Shown: positions 26,004 through 34,313, counted from the stretch's first letter. The stretch: DNA of 64,000 bases from an uncultured Tessaracoccus sp. (GCF_943914565.1 NZ_CALUCN010000012.1:1-64000), one strand, 5' to 3'. Translations and numbers: made by a program. The notes: generated by a model from the letters alone, not told the origin.

Positions 26004-27470
26004 ATGAGCGACGAACTGATCCATGAGCCGGGCCCGGAGCAGCCCCGGCGCGGCCCCAACGGCGGGGCCACCGTCTGGGAGGGCCCCAAGGCCAGGTGGG
26101 TGCCCATCCTCGTGCTGGTCCTCGTCGCGGTGTGCGCTGCGGCGCTCACGTGGTTCCTCACCACGATCTTCGACAACAAGCAGGAGGCCAAGGAGCCGTT
26201 CACGCACGTCGTGAACGTCGACGAGAACACCTACGACGCCAAGGTCTGGGGCCAGAACTTCCCCGCCGAGTACGAGGGGCACGTCGCGACGAAGGAGATG
26301 GACCCCGAGAAGACGCAGAAGAAGGAGGCGACGAAGGAGGACCCGCGCACGGAGGTCACGGTCAGCAAGCTCGAACTCGACCCGCGGCTGGTGACGATGT
26401 GGCAGGGGTATGCGTTCTCCGTCGACTACCGCAAGCCGCGCGGCCACGAGTACATGCTCGAGGACCAGCAGCTCACCCGTCGGATGCGGGAGTTCAAGCA
26501 GCCCGGCGCCTGCCTCAACTGCCACGTCTCGCTGCCCGAGGTCGTCGACTCGCTCGGCGACGGGGATCGCGACAAGGGGTGGGCCGCGATGAACAAGCTG
26601 CCGTACCAAGAGGCCGTGCAGCACGCGAAGGCCCCGATCGCCTGCATCGACTGCCACGAACCCGGCACGATGAAGCTGCGCGCCACCCGCCCTGCCTTCA
26701 TCAACGCCATCGCCGAGTACAAGGAGAAGGTCGAGGGCATCAAGGACTACGACGTCAACCGCGACGCCTCCGTGCAGGAGATGCGGGCGTTCGTGTGTGC
26801 GCAGTGCCACGTCGAGTACTACTTCAAGGGCGAGGGTAAGACCCTCACGTTCCCGTGGGAACACGGGCTGAAGGCCACCGACGCGATCAAGTACTACGAC
26901 GAGGCGGGCTGGACGGACTTCGAGCACAAGCTCACTGGCGCCAACGTCATCAAGGCCCAGCACCCTGACTTCGAGACGTGGTCGCAGGGCATCCACGCCG
27001 ACAACGGCGTCACCTGCGCCGACTGCCACATGGCCTACGAGCGCGAGGGCGCGAAGAAGGTGACCAACCACCAGATCGCCAATCCGATGCGCGACGACGC
27101 GTCGGTCAACCGCACCTGCCTCACCTGCCACAACGCCACCACCGACGAGATGCAGCAGCGGGTCACGACGATCCAGGACCGCTGGCAGGGCTCGGTCGAC
27201 GTCGCGTTCGACGCGCTCGACGCGCTCATCAAGGACATCGAGGCGAACAAGGGCAAGGCGAAGCCCGACGACCTCGCCAAGGCGCGGGACTTCCAGCGCT
27301 GGAGCCAGTTCCTGGTCGACATGAACGTCTCGGAGAACAGCCACGGCTTCCACGCTCCGCAGTACCAGGTCACGATGCTGAACCAGGCCACCGACTACGC
27401 CCGTAAGGGCCAGCTCGCGCTCCACGGCATCGACGTCGGCCCCGTCACGGCGAGTGGGCAGAACGGATGA
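26004..27470 (+). CDS. nrfA: pentahaem cytochrome c nitrite reductase, NrfA
   Basis: 488 residues. It reduces nitrite to ammonium with six electrons. A membrane helix (33-52) anchors it, unlike the periplasmic proteobacterial enzyme. Five haem sites: CLNCH 170-174, CIDCH 214-218, CAQCH 265-269, CADCH 338-342, CLTCH 372-376. The first, which holds the active-site haem, is CxxCH, not the common CxxCK. CAQCHVEYYF and FPWEHGLKATDAIKYYDE match the active-site and signature regions. Three bases separate it from nrfH, and it overlaps the TPR gene by ATGA. Confidence 0.95.
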   Translation: MSDELIHEPGPEQPRRGPNGGATVWEGPKARWVPILVLVLVAVCAAALTWFLTTIFDNKQEAKEPFTHVVNVDENTYDAKVWGQNFPAEYEGHVATKEMDPEKTQKKEATKEDPRTEVTVSKLELDPRLVTMWQGYAFSVDYRKPRGHEYMLEDQQLTRRMREFKQPGACLNCHVSLPEVVDSLGDGDRDKGWAAMNKLPYQEAVQHAKAPIACIDCHEPGTMKLRATRPAFINAIAEYKEKVEGIKDYDVNRDASVQEMRAFVCAQCHVEYYFKGEGKTLTFPWEHGLKATDAIKYYDEAGWTDFEHKLTGANVIKAQHPDFETWSQGIHADNGVTCADCHMAYEREGAKKVTNHQIANPMRDDASVNRTCLTCHNATTDEMQQRVTTIQDRWQGSVDVAFDALDALIKDIEANKGKAKPDDLAKARDFQRWSQFLVDMNVSENSHGFHAPQYQVTMLNQATDYARKGQLALHGIDVGPVTASGQNG

Positions 27471-28228
27471 ACGTCGACCGTGACGAGCTCGACCGGTTCC
27501 TCGCCACCGCACCCGAAGGGCTGCGAGAGTGGGCCGACGCCCAACGCGACGCACTGAGCGACGCCCCGTCGCTCGAGGAGCTCAGCGACGACGAGGAGCC
27601 CGACGAGGACCCGGCCGCCGCAGCTCCCGCCCGGCCGCGCACCACGTCGACCGCGAGGGGCATCAACAAGGTGCTCGTTGCGCTGCTCGCCGCGGCGGTG
27701 GTGCTGCTCGTGCAGTCGTGGGGCCGGACGCCCGCGCAGGAGCCGGCGATGCCGGCGTCGCACCCGTCGGTCTCCGTCAGCGCCCCGGCCGTGACCTTCG
27801 AGGAGCTCGACGAGCAGCGCGTCGCCGAGCTCGAGGCCAAGGTCAAGGCCAACCCCGACGACCTCGCGTCGCTCAGGGAGCTCGCGAAGCTCCACGACGC
27901 GGCCGGGCTCTGGCAGGAGGCCAACCAGTACCAGCGCACGATCCTCGCGAAGGACCCGAAGGACTTCGACGCGCTCCTCGCCGACGGCGTGTACCGCTTC
28001 AACTCCGGCGACGTCGCCGGCGCCGAGCAGGCGTGGACCACCGCGACGAAGGTCGCGCCCGACAAGCCCGAGGGGTACTACAACTTGGGCTTCGCGCACA
28101 TGGCCCGCCAGCCGGCCGACAAGGCCGGCGCCAAGGCCGCCTGGGAGCAGCTCATCGAGGTGGCGCCGGACTCCGAGTTGGCGGCCACCGCCAAGGCCCA
28201 CATCGAACGCCTCGACAAGGAGTTCTGA
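27467..28228 (+). CDS. membrane-anchored TPR protein (NrfG/CcmI-like)
   Basis: 253 residues. An acidic cytoplasmic N-terminus, one membrane helix (INKVLVALLAAAVVLLVQSW, about 65-84), then three or four TPR repeats outside (ELEAKVKANPDDLASLRELAKLHDAAGLWQEANQYQRTILAKDPKDFDALLADGVYRFNSGD). TPR proteins of this kind (NrfG, CcmI) present apocytochromes for haem attachment. Between nrfA and resB, coupled to both, so a role as NrfA chaperone is a reasonable inference. Confidence 0.8.
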   Translation: MNVDRDELDRFLATAPEGLREWADAQRDALSDAPSLEELSDDEEPDEDPAAAAPARPRTTSTARGINKVLVALLAAAVVLLVQSWGRTPAQEPAMPASHPSVSVSAPAVTFEELDEQRVAELEAKVKANPDDLASLRELAKLHDAAGLWQEANQYQRTILAKDPKDFDALLADGVYRFNSGDVAGAEQAWTTATKVAPDKPEGYYNLGFAHMARQPADKAGAKAAWEQLIEVAPDSELAATAKAHIERLDKEF

Positions 28229-29676
28229 TGCTGAAGCCCGCCACGGAGTCCGACGAACCCCTCGACGCGCTCGACGCCCCGGTCGCGGTCACCGGCAAGG
28301 GCGTGCTGCGTCGGCTCTACGCGCTCCTGTACAACAAGCGCGTCGGGCTCGTCCTCATCCTCGTCACCGGCCTGCTCACCCTGCTCGGCGTCCTCGCGCG
28401 CCAGATGCCGGACTCCGTGCGGCTCGACCCCTCGTCGCGCGCGGCCTGGCTCGAACAGGTACGGCCGGTCTACGGCGGATGGACCGACGTGTTGGACCGG
28501 GTGGGGCTGTTCCACATGTTCTCCTCGCCGCTGTTCCTCACCGTCTGCGTGCTGCTGGCGCTGTCGATCATCGCCTGCACCACGCACCGCCTGCCGCTGC
28601 TGCACCAGCGCGCCCGCCATCCGCACACGCACGTGCGGCCGACGTTCTACGACCGGGCGCGCCTGCGGGCGGAGTTCGAGGTCGACCAGCCGCAGCCGGA
28701 GGCGAGGGCCGCGCTCGCGCAGGCGCTGCGGGCCAAGCGGATGCGCGTCATCGAGGACCGCGACGGGGAGACGCTCTACGCGGACCGCTTCCACTGGGCG
28801 CCCTTCGGCACCGCCGCTGCGCACCTCGGCTACGTCGTGGTCATGGCCGGGTTCCTGGTCTCGGCGTTCACCGGGTTCCGCGTCGAGAACTTCGACCTCA
28901 CCGTCGGCATCCCCCGCGAGGTCGGCCACGGCACCGGGCTCGTCGCGGAGGCGAGATCGTTCACCGACACCTACGACGAGGAGTGGGGGACCCCGATCGA
29001 CTACGTGACCGACCTCGTCGTGACCCGCGACGGCGAGGAGCTCCGGCGCCACGACGTGCGCGTCAACGAGCCGCTCATCCTGGACGGCATCTACTTCCAC
29101 CAGGCATCGTTCGGGCACTCGGCGGTCGTCACGGTGCGCGACAAGGCGGGCAAGGAGCTCTTCCACGACGGGGTCCCGCTCGCGTGGGACACCCCGGACG
29201 GGCAGGGCCGCTACGGCGTGGCAGTGCTGGACGACGCCGGCGTCGAGGTGTTCGTGATCGCCAACGCCTCCGGCAGCCGGATGCCCGGCCTCGAAGCCGG
29301 GCAGGTGCGCGTCGAGACGTACCCGGTTGACTCCCGCGAACCACTCGGCCAAGCCGTGGTCGACGCCGGGGGTCACGCCGCCGTCGGGGACCTCGAGGTG
29401 GAGTTCGAGCGAGAGCAGCAGTACACGAGCCTCATCGTGAAGCGCGACCCGGGCAGCGTCGTCGTGTGGATCGGGTGCGCGCTGCTGATCGTCGGCACCT
29501 GCGTCACGATGGGGCTCCCGCACCGCAGGCAGTGGCTGCGGGTGACCGCCGACGGTGATCGCGCACGGGTGCGGATGGCCACCGCGGATCGGGCCCACGC
29601 GGGGCGCTCGCGCAGCTTCGAGGAGCTGGCCGGCCAGCTCGAGACGGCGCTGCAGCGCCGGGAAGGAACGGTGTGA
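28228..29676 (+). CDS. resB: cytochrome c biogenesis protein ResB/Ccs1
   Basis: 482 residues, starting on the base that ends the previous stop (TGATG). Membrane helices at about 35-57 (GLVLILVTGLLTLLGVLARQM), 105-125, 195-215, and one near the C-terminus (VVVWIGCALLIVGTCVTMGL), with a large extracytoplasmic domain between the third and fourth, as in the ResB family. With CcsA it forms the System II haem lyase that exports haem and attaches it to CxxCH. Confidence 0.92.
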   Translation: MLKPATESDEPLDALDAPVAVTGKGVLRRLYALLYNKRVGLVLILVTGLLTLLGVLARQMPDSVRLDPSSRAAWLEQVRPVYGGWTDVLDRVGLFHMFSSPLFLTVCVLLALSIIACTTHRLPLLHQRARHPHTHVRPTFYDRARLRAEFEVDQPQPEARAALAQALRAKRMRVIEDRDGETLYADRFHWAPFGTAAAHLGYVVVMAGFLVSAFTGFRVENFDLTVGIPREVGHGTGLVAEARSFTDTYDEEWGTPIDYVTDLVVTRDGEELRRHDVRVNEPLILDGIYFHQASFGHSAVVTVRDKAGKELFHDGVPLAWDTPDGQGRYGVAVLDDAGVEVFVIANASGSRMPGLEAGQVRVETYPVDSREPLGQAVVDAGGHAAVGDLEVEFEREQQYTSLIVKRDPGSVVVWIGCALLIVGTCVTMGLPHRRQWLRVTADGDRARVRMATADRAHAGRSRSFEELAGQLETALQRREGTV

Positions 29677-30590
29677 CCATGCTGGAGACCGCACAACTCC
29701 TGCTCGTCGCGACGACGGCGCTCGTCCTCGTCGCGTTCGCGTGCTATGCGGTGGCGTTCTGGTTCGTGCACCAACGAGCCGAGGTCCGGGAGCGCGACGC
29801 CGTCGCGGTCGGCGCGCCCCGGCCGGCGGGTCCGCAGGGGGCCGCCCCACCGTCGGGGAGCGAGGCGCGACGGGGGCGTGACCGGGGCGTGGTGTGGCTG
29901 GGGTCGACGCTGGTGAAGGTGGGGCTCGTGCTGCTGACGGTGTCGCTCGTGACGCGGGCGATGGCGACGGGGCACGCGCCGTTCGCGAACCACTACGAGT
30001 TCGCGGTGTCGTTCGGGTGGGGCATGATCCTCGCGCACGTGCTCGTCGAGTGGCGATACCGCGTGCGGACGCTCGGGCTCGTCATCCTGCCGGTGATCTT
30101 CGGCATGCTCGTCTACGCGACGACGCTGTCCTACGAGGCCAAGCCGCTGATGCCAGCGCTGCAGAACTCACCACTGCTCACCATCCACGTCTTCTGCGCG
30201 GCGCTGTCCTACGGCGCGGCGGTCATCGGGTTCGGCGCTGCGGTGATGTACCTCCTCGCGCCGCACGTGCCGTGGAAGGGCTGGCCGAAGCAGGAGCTGC
30301 TCGACGAGCTGGGCTACAAGGCGGTCGTCGCGACGTTCCCGCTGCTCACGATCATGATCGTGCTCGGCTCGATCTGGGCCAACGTCGCCTGGGGTCGCTA
30401 CTGGAGCTGGGACCCGAAGGAGACCGCCGCGCTCGTGACCTGGCTCGTGTACGGCTCGTACCTCCACGCGCGCGTCACGCGCGGCTGGCGCGGTTCCCGC
30501 TCGGCGTGGCTGCTCGTGCTGGGCTTCGTCGCGATCCTGTTCACCTACTTCGGCAACCTGTTCTTCGGCGGGTTGCACTCCTACGCGTGA
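29673..30590 (+). CDS. ccsA: cytochrome c biogenesis protein CcsA/ResC
   Basis: 305 residues from GTG 29673 (GTGA overlap, GGAAGGA five bases upstream; ATG 29679 is the alternative). A polytopic membrane protein with the haem-handling WWD-type motif WGRYWSWDPKETAALVTWLVYG and conserved histidines in HYEFAVSFGWGMI and TIHVFCAALSYGA. It is the partner of ResB. A short charged insert (REVRERDAVAVG...SEARRGRDRG) follows the first helix. Confidence 0.93.
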   Translation: MTMLETAQLLLVATTALVLVAFACYAVAFWFVHQRAEVRERDAVAVGAPRPAGPQGAAPPSGSEARRGRDRGVVWLGSTLVKVGLVLLTVSLVTRAMATGHAPFANHYEFAVSFGWGMILAHVLVEWRYRVRTLGLVILPVIFGMLVYATTLSYEAKPLMPALQNSPLLTIHVFCAALSYGAAVIGFGAAVMYLLAPHVPWKGWPKQELLDELGYKAVVATFPLLTIMIVLGSIWANVAWGRYWSWDPKETAALVTWLVYGSYLHARVTRGWRGSRSAWLLVLGFVAILFTYFGNLFFGGLHSYA

Positions 30591-31141
30591 ACGCCGTGCG
30601 GAAGTTCGCCGGGCTCGCGGCCGTCGTCGCGCTGACGGTGGCGGCGCTGTTGGTGGGGCGGTGGTTCGTCGGAGACTCGTCCGAGCAGGCCGGGGCCACG
30701 TCGAGCGTGGACGTGCCGGGCGTCGCCGCACCCCCGACGGTGGGTCAGCCCGCGCCGGCGTTCACGGCCGATGCGCTGGACGGCAGGGTCGACGTCGGCG
30801 GCGAGGGCCAGCCGACGTGGGTGGTGTTCATGGCGTCGTGGTGCCAGGAGTGCCGCGTCGAGGCACCCGATGTGCAGACGGCCCACGAGGGGCGCGGCGA
30901 CGTTCGCATCGTCGCGGTGTACCTCGGTGAGGACGAGGCCACCGTGCGCGGCTACGCGGACCGGCTCGGGCTGACGTTCGCGGCGGTGCCCGACCCGGAC
31001 CAGCGTCTCGCCGCCCGCTACGGCGTGCGCTCGGTGCCGACCCACGTCTTCATCGGTGCCGATGGCGTGGTGCGCGATCTTGCGTTCGGGGCGCTCAGTG
31101 AGGCGGGCATTAGGGAGAAGCTTGACGCGCTCACCCAGTGA
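30587..31141 (+). CDS. resA: membrane-anchored thioredoxin-like protein, ResA type
   Basis: 184 residues from GTG 30587, overlapping the ccsA stop (GTGA). A signal anchor (KFAGLAAVVALTVAALLVGRWFV) and a thioredoxin fold with WCQEC as redox site (WVVFMASWCQECRVEAPD) and cis-Pro loop GVRSVPTHVFI. It probably keeps haem-binding cysteines of NrfH/NrfA reduced for ligation. It closes the nrf-ccs operon. Confidence 0.88.
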   Translation: MNAVRKFAGLAAVVALTVAALLVGRWFVGDSSEQAGATSSVDVPGVAAPPTVGQPAPAFTADALDGRVDVGGEGQPTWVVFMASWCQECRVEAPDVQTAHEGRGDVRIVAVYLGEDEATVRGYADRLGLTFAAVPDPDQRLAARYGVRSVPTHVFIGADGVVRDLAFGALSEAGIREKLDALTQ

Positions 31142-31171
31142 GCCGTGTGGCGCTCGGCCGCAGGTGGCGCG

Positions 31172-31455
31172 GTTGGTGGGTTGCTCCGACCCGGCCGGGC
31201 CACCGTCGGTGGGTGCTGGAACCGGCCCGGCTCGGCCTGGCCCGGAGGTGGCACGAAACGCCGTGTGTTTGGGTTGGCAGCCCCGAAAACCGCCCTCTGC
31301 GCGCACTTACGCGGCGTTTCGTGCCACGCGGGGTGGGGCGGGGACCGCGCGTGTCTCAGCGGTGCGCGAGGGGGTGCGCGCCGCGACCAAGCGTGCAGCG
31401 TGGGGTGCGCCACCGTCATGGGGGCGGGGTGACCATCTGCAAGCTGTGCTGCCAG
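31172..31455. repeat. long direct repeat, left copy
   Basis: About 285 bp, from GGTGGGTTGCTCCGACCC through CTGCAAGCTGTGC, match 33698-33975 with roughly nine in ten bases identical by eye. The 80-bp element is in its middle. The two copies bracket the gene group 31520-33542. Confidence 0.75.
31248..31327. repeat. 80-bp palindromic element, copy 4
   Basis: The arms (31248-31263 and 31312-31327) are perfect; the inner hairpin is damaged (CCGCCCTCTGCGCGC). Confidence 0.88.
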
Positions 31456-31519
31456 CAACCCTGACTGGTCGCAGACGCTCAGTCGCTGCACTCGGTGAGC
31501 CAAGCCGTGCGAGCTCGCG

Positions 31520-31786
31520 ATGAGGCAGTTGGTGGGTGAGGAGTGGTTGGCGTGTGAGCGGACGTTGTCGGTTGGTTTGGATGTGGAGCCGGGGGATGAG
31601 CAGTTGTGGCGGATGCGGATTGTTGCTGCGTTCGCTCGTCGGAATGGTCGGGCGGTGGTGGAGGCGACGGATAGGCTGTTTGCGCAGTTGGAGTCGTTTG
31701 AGGTGGCTCCGGAGCCGGAGACGGATGCGTTGCTGCGTTTGGTTCGTGGTGGTGCGAGTGTGTGTGAGTTGATGGAGAAGATTTGA
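31520..31786 (+). CDS. small protein resembling a bacterial transcriptional activator (BTAD) domain fragment
   Basis: 88 residues. The sequence ACERTLSVGLDVEPGDEQLWRMRIVAAFARRNGRAVVEATDRLFAQLESFEVAPEPETDALL follows the helical BTAD pattern usually fused to an OmpR-type DNA-binding domain or LysM repeats. No DNA-binding domain is present, so this is either a remnant or a stand-alone module. Codons are T-ending (GTT, TTG, GAT), unlike the rest of the window. Its stop overlaps the next start (TGATG). Confidence 0.55.
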   Translation: MRQLVGEEWLACERTLSVGLDVEPGDEQLWRMRIVAAFARRNGRAVVEATDRLFAQLESFEVAPEPETDALLRLVRGGASVCELMEKI

Positions 31787-32433
31787 TGCGTGTGGTTCGT
31801 GGGTGTTGGGTGTTGCTGCTGGTTGTGGTGGCGGTGGTTGTTGGTGGTTGTGGGGGTGGGGGGCGTGAGCCTGTCTCGTCGTCGAGTTCGTCGCCGTCGC
31901 CGTCGTCGTCTGTTTCGGTGTCTCCGTCGGTGTCGCCGTCGCCGTCTTCTTCGCCGTCGGTGTTGTCTGGGGGTCGGGTGTTTCCGTCGCCGGGTTCTGG
32001 TGAGTCGGGGGAGGTTGCTGCGGTTCGGCGGGGTTGGGAGGCGAATGTGCGGCAGATTGATCGGTATATCAGGGATTCGTCGTTGGTGGATGCGACGGAG
32101 TTGGTGGGGACGGCGACGGGTGAGGGGGTGTCGCAGACGTTGGAGGCTGTGGAGTTTTATCGGAACAGTGGTCGGACGTACGAGGGGTTTATTGAGTATC
32201 GGGATGTGGAGATCACGTCGCCGAAGCGGAATCCGAGTGGGGTGAATGTTGCGATGTTGACGGTGTGTAATGACTTCAGCAACTTGACGATTCTGGATTC
32301 TGATGGGAAGCCTGCCAAGACTCCGAAGGGTAAAGTCGTAGCGAGAACTACGAGGAGTACGTACACGATGGAGCAGTTGCCGAGTGGGAAATGGGTGGTT
32401 GCCAACTCCGATACTGGGCGTGCGGCATGCTGA
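31786..32433 (+). CDS. putative lipoprotein
   Basis: 215 residues. The signal peptide ends in a lipobox VVGGC (Cys22), followed by a Ser/Pro-rich spacer (SSSSSSPSPSSSVSVSPS). The folded part contains AVRRGWEANVRQIDRYIRDSSLVDATELVGTATGEGV and a Cys in LTVCNDFSN; the last residue is also Cys. TTG 31783 is an alternative start. The function is unknown. It is coupled to both neighbours and shares their T/G-rich codon use, which fades towards the 3' end. Confidence 0.7.
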   Translation: MRVVRGCWVLLLVVVAVVVGGCGGGGREPVSSSSSSPSPSSSVSVSPSVSPSPSSSPSVLSGGRVFPSPGSGESGEVAAVRRGWEANVRQIDRYIRDSSLVDATELVGTATGEGVSQTLEAVEFYRNSGRTYEGFIEYRDVEITSPKRNPSGVNVAMLTVCNDFSNLTILDSDGKPAKTPKGKVVARTTRSTYTMEQLPSGKWVVANSDTGRAAC

Positions 32434-32849
32434 CCAAGAAGTGGGTATCGGTGGCTTGTGCGGTGACGTTGTTTGGCATTGCTGTCCCTGCTGGAGCTGC
32501 TGAATGCGACCCGAGCAACTACTGGTGTAGTGCGGAGATTGGTGGGGGTGGTCGTTCTGGTGGGGGTGAGCGTGTGTGTCGCGCGGGGGAGCGGGTGGTG
32601 TCGTGTTCGGGTGCGTTTGGGGATTGGATTGATGCGTTTCAGATGTGGTGTGCGCCGAAGGTTCCGCAGCCTGCGAGGTCTGATCCGGTGTGGGAGTCGC
32701 ACACGGATGGTGTGATTCATGTGTGCCGCCGCCCCCAGGGGGCCGGCGTCGCGGATTCGGGTTGGACGGTTGATTTGTGGCTGCCTAAAGGCGCGGAACA
32801 ATCTGTGCCAGATCCGAAGGATCTGGCACAGCGTAAGGTCTCCTTGTGA
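32427..32849 (+). CDS. small secreted cysteine-rich protein
   Basis: 140 residues, start overlapping the lipoprotein end by 7 bases. A signal peptide (WVSVACAVTLFGIAVPAGAA) is followed by about 115 residues with six cysteines (ECDPSNYWCSAE, ERVCRAGERVVSCSG, MWCAPK, HVCRRP), likely disulfide-bonded outside. No family recognised. The co-encoded lipoprotein may be its partner. Confidence 0.65.
   Translation: MLTKKWVSVACAVTLFGIAVPAGAAECDPSNYWCSAEIGGGGRSGGGERVCRAGERVVSCSGAFGDWIDAFQMWCAPKVPQPARSDPVWESHTDGVIHVCRRPQGAGVADSGWTVDLWLPKGAEQSVPDPKDLAQRKVSL
32803..32831. terminator. 13-bp stem hairpin at the end of the secreted-protein gene
   Basis: CTGTGCCAGATCC (32803-32815), loop GAA, and its exact reverse complement (32819-32831). 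It lies inside the last codons of the 140-residue protein, with no T-tract; it could limit 3' decay or end transcription. Confidence 0.5.
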
Positions 32850-32873
32850 GCACGGACTACGCGAAGTTGAGGA

Positions 32874-32898
32874 CGCCGCCAGACGTAGACTGGCGGCG
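32874..32898. terminator. 9-bp stem hairpin overlapping a promoter
   Basis: CGCCGCCAG (32874-32882) and CTGGCGGCG (32890-32898) around a 7-base loop. It follows the secreted-protein gene, and its right arm overlaps the -35 box of the next gene. Confidence 0.45.
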
Positions 32899-32913
32899 CG
32901 GCGCTGACATAAT
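32886..32913 (+). promoter_or_regulatory. candidate promoter of the 205-residue membrane protein
   Basis: TAGACT (32886-32891) and CATAAT (32908-32913) are 16 bp apart; the latter is one of the better -10 boxes in this GC-rich window. The leader would be only about 5 nt if translation starts at 32925. Confidence 0.45.
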
Positions 32914-32924
32914 TGTAAGGACAA

Positions 32925-33542
32925 ATGGCGTCGCGCTCGGGCTTGAAGCGGCATGAACTGCCCCCTCCGCGACGGAAGCCATGCTCCACTGGCAGAATGC
33001 AATCCATGCACGAGACACAACGGCGATTCGGCCGGGCGCACGTCGCGCGGGTGGCTTGGGTGGTGGCGCTGGTCTCGATCCTGCTGCTGACGGTGCAGAT
33101 GTGGATGGCTGTCAACGACGCTCCCCAAGCAGAGCGGTTCCCAGCGATGGGAGTGCAAGCTCTTGTTCTCGCAGTCGCCCTCGTGCTTACGGTGGCAGTG
33201 AGCCGGAAGGCGCTGCGAGTCCTCGCCATACTGCTGCTCGTATGTCACATGGTCTTCTACCTGGCGTTGATTCGCATGTCGGACTTGGGTGCGGCGATGG
33301 ATGACGATCGATCTTGCAATCTCATGGCCCGTGCGATGCCCGCCGAGGAGCGACCGAGTGCGCACGGGATGGAGGTGGATACCGTGCGCGGCATCGGGAT
33401 CGGTGACACGCACGCTGAAGTGACCTGGATGGGCGAGTTTCGCTGCACATGGGATGCGCAGCCGGACAACGACTATCCTGGGCAGGCGGCGACCGCTTCG
33501 CTCTGGCCCTACTGGTGGGATCTCTGGCAACTGGCTGATTAG
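32925..33542 (+). CDS. small membrane protein of unknown function
   Basis: 205 residues. ATG 32925 follows AAGGA; ATGs at 32997 and 33006 are alternatives. Three hydrophobic segments (VARVAWVVALVSILLLTVQMWM, MGVQALVLAVALVLTVAVS, VLAILLLVCHMVFYLALI) and a C-terminal domain with RSCNLM and GEFRCTWD, probably outside with a disulfide. The codon use is nearer the host average than in the three genes before it. No family recognised. Confidence 0.55.
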   Translation: MASRSGLKRHELPPPRRKPCSTGRMQSMHETQRRFGRAHVARVAWVVALVSILLLTVQMWMAVNDAPQAERFPAMGVQALVLAVALVLTVAVSRKALRVLAILLLVCHMVFYLALIRMSDLGAAMDDDRSCNLMARAMPAEERPSAHGMEVDTVRGIGIGDTHAEVTWMGEFRCTWDAQPDNDYPGQAATASLWPYWWDLWQLAD

Positions 33543-33697
33543 GTTCCTGCTCCGGAATGGCGCAGGTTGAGCGCGGCAGGCGGAGCGCCGTCGTGGCGAA
33601 TCGTGGCGGAAGGGCACAACCGGTGCGCTCGTGTTGCAGCACAGCTTGCAAGTGCCTGACGGTGGCCCTGCCCCTGCGCATCGCCGGTTCTGCAGCG

Positions 33698-33975
33698 GGA
33701 ATTGGTGGGCTGCTCCGCCCGGGCCGGGCCACGTCGGTGGGTGTTGGAACCGGCCCGGCCCGGCCTGGCCCGGAGGTGGCACGAAACGCCGTGTGTTTGG
33801 GTTGGCAGTCCCGAAAAGCGCCCTCTGGGCGCACTTACGCGGCGTTTCGTGCCACGCGGGGTGGGGCGGGGATCGCGCGTGTCTCAGCTGTGCGCGAGGG
33901 GGGTGCGCGCCGCGACCAAGCGTGCAGTGTGGGGCGCGCCACCGTCGGGTGGGCTGGTGGTCAGCTGCAACGTGT
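33698..33975. repeat. long direct repeat, right copy
   Basis: Matches 31172-31455. Just before it, GCAGCACAGCTTGCA (33636-33650) is the exact reverse complement of 31438-31452, so the gene group between is also flanked by a 15-bp inverted repeat. Confidence 0.75.
33776..33855. repeat. 80-bp palindromic element, copy 5
   Basis: Perfect 16-bp arms (33776-33791, 33840-33855) and an intact inner GCGCCC-TCT-GGGCGC hairpin. Confidence 0.9.
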
Positions 33976-34139
33976 GCTTGGTCTGCGCCCCCGCAGATTA
34001 TGGGTGCCTCGGCCGTAGCGCCCCGACGGTGGTCCCGCTCCCTGCGCACCGCCGGTTCTGCGGCGCGGGCCAGGTGGGCTGCTCCGACCCGGCCGGGCCA
34101 CGTCGCAGGGTGCCGGAACCGGCCCGGCCCGGCCCGGAG

Positions 34140-34219
34140 GTGGCACGAAACGCCGTGTGATCGCGTTGGCAGCCCCGAAAAGCGCCCTCTGGGCGCAGTT
34201 GCACGGCGTTTCGTGCCAC
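34140..34219. repeat. 80-bp palindromic element, copy 6
   Basis: Perfect arms (34140-34155, 34204-34219); the interior has TGTGATCGCGTTGGCAGCCCC as in copy 3. It ends 94 bp past the hemL stop. Confidence 0.9.
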
Positions 34220-34313
34220 GGCCCGGCTCGTGCCACGGCCCGGGTCGAAGCCACCCCGGGTCGTCGCAGCCGCCCGGCCCGGGGCACGGAACCCCGGCAG
34301 CGGAACCTCAACC

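Larger units (their letters stand above)
31142..31519. other. repeat-filled gap after the nrf-ccs operon
   Basis: No gene seen. It consists of a long direct repeat (about 31172-31455) with the fourth 80-bp element inside it. The promoter of the odd-codon gene group starting at 31520 must lie at its right edge; no clear -35/-10 pair is visible. Confidence 0.7.
33543..34313. other. repeat-filled 771-bp gap before hemL
   Basis: No supported gene. It holds the right long direct repeat (33698-33975) with the fifth 80-bp element, then a near-copy of the sequence preceding copy 2, then the sixth 80-bp element (34140-34219). Confidence 0.75.

Noticed and set aside
31142..31519. Insertion sequence remnant
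   Set aside because: No transposase reading frame or remnant was found in the repeat region; only palindromic and direct repeats.
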